Shown piece by piece: positions 41,023-46,654 of a stretch of DNA of 46,654 bases. Within the stretch, counting starts at the first letter, position 1; each line of letters opens with the position of its first letter. The translations under genes were made by a program, and so were the position numbers. Where the stretch lies: the IMG/VR virus record IMGVR_UViG_3300026519_000019, positions 1 to 46,654 of that record; one strand, given 5' to 3'. The stretch comes from a virus. The notes under the pieces are model-generated. The model was not told where the DNA came from. It was given only the letters and a program-made list of their open reading frames with translations, and made no database searches.

Positions 41023-41330
41023 CTGTAATGTTCGGCCAGTGGTTTGTTAAATCTCATAAGATCATCGATCAATTTATCAACACCTTCCTTGCCGTAGACT
41101 GTGCAAACGAGCGCGCCTTTTTCTCGCAATCGATTGTGCTCACGCTCTTGACCGGGTTTAAAGCTGCCATCGATAGTTTTCACCTCGACGAAACAAACCC
41201 CACCATACCGAATTACAATGCGGTCAGGAGCACCGTTGCATCCGAGGCTAATCCATTTCCGGGTTATCCCACCGATCAACTTTACTTGTTCATCGAGATG
41301 TTTTTCAACTTTGTTTTCACGGACTCCCAT
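41019..41330 (-). CDS. VRR-NUC nuclease
   Basis: This 103-residue protein is a minimal VRR-NUC (PD-(D/E)XK) nuclease: GAPDRIVI supplies D36, and VCFVEVKT supplies E49 and K51. An N-terminal helix (ENKVEKHLDEQVK) contributes an acidic residue. Stand-alone enzymes of this kind act on branched or flapped DNA. An in-frame TTG at 41345 exists. I chose the ATG at 41330 because GAGGA lies 8 nt upstream of it. It overlaps the helicase gene by 4 nt and follows the polymerase gene by 28 nt. Confidence 0.88.
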   Translation of the reverse strand: MGVRENKVEKHLDEQVKLIGGITRKWISLGCNGAPDRIVIRYGGVCFVEVKTIDGSFKPGQEREHNRLREKGALVCTVYGKEGVDKLIDDLMRFNKPLAEHYR

Positions 41331-41358
41331 TGGCACTATCCTCAATCAATTCACCACA

Positions 41359-43398
41359 TTAAACTGAACCCTGTAACAACGGCTTTACGAGTTTTTCTGT
41401 TTGGCTGATGTACCATTCGTAATTGAGATCATCAGGGTGATAATTGCTCTGCGCCCATTCATCTTGGCTAATGTCATTGCACAACATCACATTCCAACCA
41501 GTGTTCACACCGCTGCGACGCTCAGCATATGTTGACTTGTTTTTGGTATGGATGCGCTCATCCCAAATACCTGGACCAATCTCAGCCATGACTTCGGCGA
41601 AATATGAATCGGTCAGTTTGTTTGCGCGTTTATACTCACCTGGTGGACCATTCGGTGGCATCACTTTTTCAAGTGGCTTCCCTTCTGTGCTGACATAGTA
41701 ACGCACGATGTTGCTGACTTGCTCACCTCCCCATTCAAGAGTGCTTGATCTCGGCACTTTTGTGCGAAGAAAAAAATCAAATATGTCGTTATGCTTAATA
41801 ATAAACTCACGGATATCGGTACCGTGTACCAGCGCTGCTTCAGCAGCCAGCGCAACCACCCTGGCAGACCAATCTTTATGGTACGGCAGCTCCCTTGTGC
41901 CGGGGCTCTCTTCGGCTGTGACATGCGCGTATGCACCTATACGCTTCAGTTTTCCATTAGACTTTTCAGCGATGTATGAATTTACATCTCGGATAAACAT
42001 CCGATTATACAACGCCTCTTCCAGTTCGAGTTTAGTCAAACCCTCCCACCAACGGCACACAGAGCGCGTGTGATCAAGATATTCGTGTGGACATAGATAG
42101 GTGACACCATCAGTGTTTGCTTGAATCATGCGCAACCCTGGTACTTTCAGTAGTTGCTCAACGAGCATGCACAACAGTAGCTGACCATTGATGGTGATGG
42201 ACATTGTGTAGAATGGATCAAGGAACGGTGAGTAATTATTATTGCTGCCGCCGTAAGCACCATTTAGCGCTAACTTGAACGCTTCATTCTCCGGTGTACC
42301 CTTCGCGTACTCCTTGCGAGTTTTATAGATGCCGACGTAGGCGTCACAGAATGCTTTGCCAAGGTGGGCTGGAAACAGGTCATTCTTAATAGCGAGGTTC
42401 GGATAAAAACTGGCGACATCCACATCAACCAGTTGATGAGTGTCAGTTGTGTGAACCACCTGTGACTCGACTGACGCGTGCAGTCCACCTGTACCAAAGT
42501 GATAATCAAGGCCAGCAACAGTAGCGATCAACCCTTTAAAAACACCCTTCGTTTCAGTGATGACCTTCGACTGTAGATACGTCATGATTTGCTGAAAAGG
42601 TAAGGTCTCAAATTTCACATATGGAAATATAACCTGCGCCAAGTCGATTGAGTCGCGTTTTGTCTGGCGTTTAACTTTCCTGTCGCCCTGGTATTCATAA
42701 CAACTGATACCGCGCTTTTCCATCTCAGTGACCAAGATCGTTTCACCGATCTTCACGTCACTCATGTTCATCATGTTCTTACCGAACTTTTTTGACAAAC
42801 CCTCGCGCATTTTGATGTGTGATGCAGTACGGTCGACGAACATATCGGTCGCATCAATGTCATGCCACATGTAACCGATGAGTATATTAATCTGATCACT
42901 GGTTAGCACTGTGCCAACTGGGAATGGCAATTCTTCGATGCTGTTCATTCGCATATTGAATTCAAGCACCTTTAGACTTGTCGCTTTTGATACGTTGTCA
43001 AAATGATGGATCTTGTACAGGTCGATTTGGTCAACCTTCCATTCTGATTCCCACACCATATGAGAAAACTTTGCAGACCCATGAGCATCAATGATCGCCA
43101 TCGCTTTATTATAGATATCAGCAGCGGTGATGCCTGCGTTTCTGTTCTGATAAATGAAGTGCATCACCGGGTAATCAAAACCAATGTTATTGAACCCGAT
43201 AGCGCGACACCCTTGTTCACGCATCACATCAATGAAATTGCATAACCGTTGTGTATCGTTACGCCTGAAACTGATCTCAAATAACCACCTGCGCCGAGTG
43301 ATACGGTGCAAGAACCCGACCGTGAATGCGTTTGGGAATGTCTCTTCGTCATACACGATATCACCGTGTGTGATGCCGAAGAGGAAATCAGGATTCAT
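41359..43398 (-). CDS. Family B DNA polymerase
   Basis: This 679-residue polymerase has a 3'-5' exonuclease domain: D17/E19 in YDEETF, FNNIGFDYP with D75, and YMWHD with Y176/D180. The polymerase domain shows family B motifs: DVDVASFYPNLA (D327, like DxxSLYP), K375xxxN379 in KLALNGAYGG (like KxxxNSxYG), and QANTDGVTY (D430). In the last, the first Asp of the usual DTD is Asn. No family A motif is present. It should replicate the phage genome. The gene overlaps the ParB-like gene by 11 nt and lies in a leftward operon with helicase and nuclease. Confidence 0.9.
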   Translation of the reverse strand: MNPDFLFGITHGDIVYDEETFPNAFTVGFLHRITRRRWLFEISFRRNDTQRLCNFIDVMREQGCRAIGFNNIGFDYPVMHFIYQNRNAGITAADIYNKAMAIIDAHGSAKFSHMVWESEWKVDQIDLYKIHHFDNVSKATSLKVLEFNMRMNSIEELPFPVGTVLTSDQINILIGYMWHDIDATDMFVDRTASHIKMREGLSKKFGKNMMNMSDVKIGETILVTEMEKRGISCYEYQGDRKVKRQTKRDSIDLAQVIFPYVKFETLPFQQIMTYLQSKVITETKGVFKGLIATVAGLDYHFGTGGLHASVESQVVHTTDTHQLVDVDVASFYPNLAIKNDLFPAHLGKAFCDAYVGIYKTRKEYAKGTPENEAFKLALNGAYGGSNNNYSPFLDPFYTMSITINGQLLLCMLVEQLLKVPGLRMIQANTDGVTYLCPHEYLDHTRSVCRWWEGLTKLELEEALYNRMFIRDVNSYIAEKSNGKLKRIGAYAHVTAEESPGTRELPYHKDWSARVVALAAEAALVHGTDIREFIIKHNDIFDFFLRTKVPRSSTLEWGGEQVSNIVRYYVSTEGKPLEKVMPPNGPPGEYKRANKLTDSYFAEVMAEIGPGIWDERIHTKNKSTYAERRSGVNTGWNVMLCNDISQDEWAQSNYHPDDLNYEWYISQTEKLVKPLLQGSV

Positions 43399-44233
43399 CA
43401 GTAACTTCTACACTTTTGATTAACTTCACTGCTTCCTCCAACGCGCGGAACTTATCAACGCTGATCGTGATTTTTACATCACCGGAGTAGTCGTCAGGTA
43501 TTTCAGCGTCGAATACACCTGAGATTGCAAGTAGTGAATCATTGATGTGGTGAGTCATCTTTGGCGTCAATCGTTTCTTCCTATTGACCACCTTCGGCGT
43601 GACTTTCTTGGCGCCAGTTTCCAGCCCCTTTTTCGCTTTCTCAGTAGCGGCTTTGGCACCTAGATCAGCGAAGAGTTGCAACGCATAGGTTGCGCTTATC
43701 TTGTCAGCGTTAACCATTTCCTTCAACTCATGAGGCATTTGCAACATGGTGAGATAGCGTGCGACTTGGGTTGATGTGCAACCAATCTTCTTACTGATTT
43801 CGGTGTCATTCAGGCCATAAGCACTGAGGCGTGATATCACTTCAGCACGTTGCAATGCTTTCAGTTTAAGTCCGTCATTGGATGTCAGAATAAGCGCGGT
43901 CTGTTCAACGTCATCACCACGGTATTCTTCGACTTTGACGCGCTTGATATCGTGACCATCATCAATGGCAGAAAGAACAGCGCGACGACGACAATGACCT
44001 TCTCGAACGACTACGTTGCCATCGATGATGGTCACGATAATGGCAGGTATATAACGCCCCTCGATATAGGACTGTTTCAGGCGTTCGATATGCTCGATTA
44101 CATCAGGGTCGCTGTAATCACGCGGGTTGAAATCTTCCTGTTCAACCAATAGTCGCGGGTCAATAGAAAATCCATCACCCCTGGCACATACTTCTTTGTT
44201 ATTTCTCTGAAACGCTTTTAGCGAATTGATCAT
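43388..44233 (-). CDS. ParB-like DNA-binding protein
   Basis: This 281-residue protein has a ParB/Srx-type N-terminal domain: LLVEQEDFNPRDY, then ERLKQSYIEG, IDGNVVVREGHCRRRA (the GHCRRRA box corresponds to GEHRxRA). A helix-turn-helix follows (LNDTEISKKIGCTSTQVARYLTML). The C-terminal third is basic and then acidic. ParB proteins bind specific DNA sites; recent work shows the N-terminal box binds CTP. In phages such proteins may regulate or aid replication. I chose ATG 44233 (AGAGGTGG upstream) over two GTG codons at 44242 and 44239. Confidence 0.85.
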   Translation of the reverse strand: MINSLKAFQRNNKEVCARGDGFSIDPRLLVEQEDFNPRDYSDPDVIEHIERLKQSYIEGRYIPAIIVTIIDGNVVVREGHCRRRAVLSAIDDGHDIKRVKVEEYRGDDVEQTALILTSNDGLKLKALQRAEVISRLSAYGLNDTEISKKIGCTSTQVARYLTMLQMPHELKEMVNADKISATYALQLFADLGAKAATEKAKKGLETGAKKVTPKVVNRKKRLTPKMTHHINDSLLAISGVFDAEIPDDYSGDVKITISVDKFRALEEAVKLIKSVEVTDES

Positions 44234-44250
44234 AGTCACCACCTCTTTTT

Positions 44251-44277
44251 AAAACACCCTCCCGCGAGAGAGAGGGT
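44251..44277 (-). terminator. Leftward terminator after DUF2815-like gene
   Basis: On the minus strand ACCCTC and GAGGGT (complement of 44272-44277 and 44256-44261) form a 6-bp stem with a 10-nt loop, followed by GTTTT. It lies 11 nt after the stop of the DUF2815-like gene. It may partly terminate transcription and so raise that protein above the downstream genes. Confidence 0.55.
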
Positions 44278-44287
44278 AACAGTCAAG

Positions 44288-45019
44288 TCATGCAAATGAA
44301 GGTCGAATGGCGAGACCTTGATCGATCAGTATTTGCTCGGTCCAACCGGGTGTCGCCAGATATTGTTCGAGCGTTACGCCGTTTGCTGCCGCCGTCATCT
44401 GTAACGGAGCAGCAGGAGCGGGAGCGGCAGCGGGAGCGGCAGCGGGAGCGGCAGCGGGAGCGGGAGCGGCAGCGGGAGCGGGAGCGGCAGCAGGAGCAGC
44501 AGGAGCAGCAGTCACCCCTGCAAACATCTGTTCGACCGACGGCTTACCGTCCAGGCGACCCATCGGTGGTTCTTCCTCAGTCACCATAACACCATTCAGC
44601 CAGCCGCCGATGCCACCCTTGCCTTTCGTGTACGCTGAGATATTGGCGCTCACGTAGGCCACCATACCCGAGTAGACTTGACTCGGATCGATAATAGGTG
44701 TCGATGTCGCGTCTACTACTGCGGGGCGATCATCCGCTTTTGCACTGCAACTGAACACAAACCAGCCGCTGAAGCGAGGGTCGTAGTAATCTTTACCCGC
44801 GTATTTCACATCGTATGCCTTAAAGCATTCATCAGCGCCAGTATAGCCTGACGGGAACCCGTTGGCTTTAGCGGCGTCAACTTCTGCCTGGAGCGCAGAA
44901 ACCTGAGGGTCATTTGGGGGGAGGAGCACCGACACACCGAATTTGGCTTCAGTTGCGCCTTTTGCGACCTTCGGTGTGAAAAGTGTGGGAAAGGATAGGA
45001 TACCTTTGATCAATGGCAT
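44288..45019 (-). CDS. DUF2815-like single-stranded DNA-binding protein
   Basis: This 243-residue protein starts MPLIKGILSFPTLFTPKVAKG and contains FGVSVLLPPNDPQ, YDPRFSGWFVFSCSAKADDRP and VYSGMVAYVSANISAYTKGKGGIGGWLNGV. That is the pattern of the DUF2815 family, considered SSB-like from its OB-type fold and place in replication clusters. Between about residues 165 and 205 lies a low-complexity Ala/Pro linker (A-P repeats), followed by a C-terminal segment (NGVTLEQYLATPGWTEQIL) that may contact partners. The SD is GAGGTGA. It probably protects single-stranded DNA. Confidence 0.85.
   Translation of the reverse strand: MPLIKGILSFPTLFTPKVAKGATEAKFGVSVLLPPNDPQVSALQAEVDAAKANGFPSGYTGADECFKAYDVKYAGKDYYDPRFSGWFVFSCSAKADDRPAVVDATSTPIIDPSQVYSGMVAYVSANISAYTKGKGGIGGWLNGVMVTEEEPPMGRLDGKPSVEQMFAGVTAAPAAPAAAPAPAAAPAPAAAPAAAPAAAPAPAAPLQMTAAANGVTLEQYLATPGWTEQILIDQGLAIRPSFA
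44403..44512 (-). repeat. Ala/Pro low-complexity repeat in SSB-like gene
   Basis: The tract is made of GCAGCGGGAGCG-type units, encoding an alternating Ala-Pro linker on the minus strand. A similar Ala/Pro/Thr repeat with a related 12-bp unit occurs at 46556-46654 in another gene of the same operon. Confidence 0.85.
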
Positions 45020-45033
45020 AATATGTCACCTCA

Positions 45034-46380
45034 TTAAATGAATGAAACTGAATCAGTTTCGATTTTTGGAACATCGGCAAACATTAAGTCAACCGAATCG
45101 TTTGCAACTTTTTCACGCGCTACTTTTTTCAGAGTGAGTTTCCCCTCCACATACGTGATCAACTCTTTTTTGATACGCTCTTTTTGAGCGTCATTCAGCT
45201 GTGGGAGTTTCATTACTTGCGCGGGGGAAATGAGTTTCGGCGGATAAATGTCCGCTGTTTTAAGTTTTCGACCCCTCAGCTTTTTGGCGATCACTTTTTC
45301 GTCTTCGTTCCACTTGTTTGAACCTCTGCCAGGCTGCATAGCGTAACCTGGTACAGTAATACCCTGACCGATGCGGTCTTTGATTTCGGATTTGACCTTG
45401 TCGAATACTGCCTGAATACCTTCTTCCGCGTCAGCTAATTCAGCTAATTGTTCCTCAGTCAATGACTTTGGATCAGTCATCACTTTACTGATGTATTCAA
45501 ACAGACTCTGATTACCTGGCACAATTTCATTTGTTGCCATAGCCTCCACCACTCGTAACGATTGATTAGATTGTTCGGTGCAATGACCGCCGCGTTTCGG
45601 GTTTGCTTTGCACCACTGACAATGTTTGCCTGGCACCAGTGGTGCATTTGGATCGTCAGTTGCGTGCGCCGCCATGGCTAACTCTTCGGCAGCTTCAACA
45701 ACCGAGGTCACAGTGACACCATCTTCTGGTCGAGTTGTGCACTGATACCGCACAACAGGATTTGTTTTCGGTTGGATGATCGTCATACGGCAACCTCTGA
45801 CGTTACCCGGTGTGAACGGCCTAACTTGCGTGGTAGGGCTAGCTATATGAGGTCGCAATTTTCCAAACAGGTAACTGATGTTCTGACTGTTATTTTTTTC
45901 AGACACATACCCTTGACCATCCTTGTAATCGACGACCTCAATGAAATACACTTCGCCAGTCATTTTGTGACGTGCAGTCAGAGTGATATCGCATGTACCC
46001 CACCAATCGTCGCGCCCAAAAGCACCACCAGGGTCTGACTTGGTTTCTGATTCGACCAACACGTCGCAATCAGGCCACATCTCTGTGAGTTCGTCTACAC
46101 GGCGTCTGATATAATCTAGCGCCATCTGAACACGCTCAATCCGATCCGGGGCAACCAACCATCCGTTGGGGTTGTCCTCATGATTCGCACCGATGATCTG
46201 CTGATCATACACGTGGGCATTAACATTGTTTTCCAGACACATTTCAAGCAGAAGATGAGACCCTGTGCCATCAATTGCAGCTGCACCTGGGGCATCTTCA
46301 TATCGAGATTCTTCCCTTACTGACCCGGGGCAATTTGGCCAGCGCTTATTTGACGGACTTAACCGTGCATGTTCTCCCAT
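45034..46380 (-). CDS. DUF2800-like PD-(D/E)XK (Cas4/RecB-type) nuclease
   Basis: This 448-residue protein starts MGEHARLSPSNKRWPNCPGS, the standard start of DUF2800 phage proteins. GTGSHLLLEMCLE (about 38-50) is followed by the nuclease core: GTCDITL (D131) and IEVVDYKDG (D151, K153). A cysteine-containing segment HCQWCKANPKRGGHC (about 260-275) may bind a metal or iron-sulphur cluster, as in Cas4-type exonucleases. It would resect DNA ends for recombination or replication. An AGGGG SD precedes the ATG at 46380. It lies next to the SSB-like gene, its usual partner. Confidence 0.85.
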   Translation of the reverse strand: MGEHARLSPSNKRWPNCPGSVREESRYEDAPGAAAIDGTGSHLLLEMCLENNVNAHVYDQQIIGANHEDNPNGWLVAPDRIERVQMALDYIRRRVDELTEMWPDCDVLVESETKSDPGGAFGRDDWWGTCDITLTARHKMTGEVYFIEVVDYKDGQGYVSEKNNSQNISYLFGKLRPHIASPTTQVRPFTPGNVRGCRMTIIQPKTNPVVRYQCTTRPEDGVTVTSVVEAAEELAMAAHATDDPNAPLVPGKHCQWCKANPKRGGHCTEQSNQSLRVVEAMATNEIVPGNQSLFEYISKVMTDPKSLTEEQLAELADAEEGIQAVFDKVKSEIKDRIGQGITVPGYAMQPGRGSNKWNEDEKVIAKKLRGRKLKTADIYPPKLISPAQVMKLPQLNDAQKERIKKELITYVEGKLTLKKVAREKVANDSVDLMFADVPKIETDSVSFI

Positions 46381-46382
46381 TA

Positions 46383-46654
46383 TTACGCCCCTGGCTGAAT
46401 TGCACGAACAGCGGTCAGCAGCTCCTGCTGCTTATCACTTGGTAGATCGCTCACTGACGTGACGCCGAGTGCAGCCATCGCGGCATCGATCGGTGCACGA
46501 TCACCGATGCGCTTGAATTCTTCAACGAGGCGAGCATTCATTTCTTCGGCTGTCAGAGCGGTAGCAGGAGCGGTAGCAGGAGCGGTAGCAGGAGCGGTAG
46601 CAGGAGCGGTAGCAGGAGCGGTAGCAGGAGCGGTAGCAGGAGCGGTAGCAGGAG
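46383..46654 (-). CDS. C-terminal part of a replication-operon protein
   Basis: This leftward reading frame is open to the window edge and stops at 46383-46385. The visible C-terminus is a repeated Ala-Pro-Ala-Thr linker followed by a helical domain (LTAEEMNARLVEEFKRIGDR, then MAALGVTSVSDLPSDKQQELLTAV) ending IQPGA. The final domain resembles C-terminal helical segments in phage proteins acting on single-stranded DNA, but the main domain lies outside the window, so no function is assigned. Its stop is 2 nt before the DUF2800-like start. Confidence 0.75.
   Translation of the reverse strand, partial: PATAPATAPATAPATAPATAPATAPATAPATALTAEEMNARLVEEFKRIGDRAPIDAAMAALGVTSVSDLPSDKQQELLTAVRAIQPGA
46556..46654 (-). 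repeat. 12-bp tandem repeat at window end
   Basis: The unit GTAGCAGGAGCG is repeated about eight times with no visible change and runs to the last base. It encodes Ala-Pro-Ala-Thr on the minus strand. Such a tract is a frequent point where sequence assemblies stop. Confidence 0.9.

Noticed and set aside
41359-43398. Family A DNA polymerase
   Set aside because: The motifs are those of family B (DxxSxYP, KxxxNxxYG, TD); no family A motifs are present.
44290-44589. Forward ORF rich in Arg-Glu/Arg-Gln repeats
   Set aside because: It is the mirror reading of the Ala/Pro linker of the SSB-like gene.
46556-46654. Possible CRISPR array
   Set aside because: The 12-bp units are direct tandem repeats without spacers and lie in a coding linker.

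Overview
This window is double-stranded DNA of a tailed bacteriophage, most likely a podovirus of a Gram-negative bacterium. Nearly every sizeable gene is a phage gene, packed tightly with many start/stop overlaps and clear Shine-Dalgarno (SD) sites. I see no integrase, repressor, tRNA, rRNA, CRISPR array or reverse transcriptase. The right end stops inside an open gene, in a 12-bp tandem repeat, so the window is probably an incomplete phage contig.

Layout. (1) 38-2595, minus strand: small early-type genes, including two zinc-ribbon proteins, a 38-residue membrane peptide and a 242-residue protein of unknown function. (2) 2596-3548: a gene-free, AT-rich divergent intergenic region with a G-quadruplex-like G tract and repeated TAATACTTA-type words. 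(3) 3549-13481, plus strand: head module 1, comprising TerS, TerL, portal, a GroES-like co-chaperonin, scaffold-like protein, decoration-like protein, a Mu gpT-like major capsid protein, a free-standing HNH/endonuclease VII-type endonuclease and small head-associated genes. (4) 13485-16502: appendage or fibre-like genes. (5) 16507-23155: head module 2, a second complete and unrelated-looking set in the order of Bordetella phage BPP-1 (TerL, small MCGG protein, T7-type portal, Bbp19-like, scaffold, Bbp17-like capsid, Bbp16-like cement). (6) 23158-38317: T7/BPP-1-type short tail (gp11-like and gp12-like tubular proteins), internal ejection proteins ending in a 2306-residue polyvalent protein, and a tailspike. 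(7) 38314-39529: lysis genes (M23 peptidase, holin-like protein, small membrane protein). (8) 39526-46654, minus strand: replication and recombination genes (SNF2-type helicase, VRR-NUC nuclease, family B DNA polymerase, ParB-like, DUF2815-like, DUF2800-like, and the C-terminus of one more).

How the parts fit. Modules 5-8 alone would make a normal BPP-1/T7-like podovirus. The unusual feature is the added head module 1, with its own packaging enzymes, portal, capsid and co-chaperonin but no recognisable tail genes. The switch from module 1 to the rest falls exactly at a gene boundary (13481/13485) with a change of base and codon use. The C-terminal part of the tailspike (from about 36.4-36.6 kb) returns to the AT-richer, AGA-rich style of module 1. 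Either one genome carries two packaging and capsid systems, resembling a capsid-only satellite cassette fused to a podovirus, or two phage genomes were joined during assembly. The sequence alone cannot separate these. The giant ejection protein is a second highlight: it carries a zinc metallopeptidase-like domain and two ADP-ribosyltransferase-like segments, one of them inside the peptidase domain.
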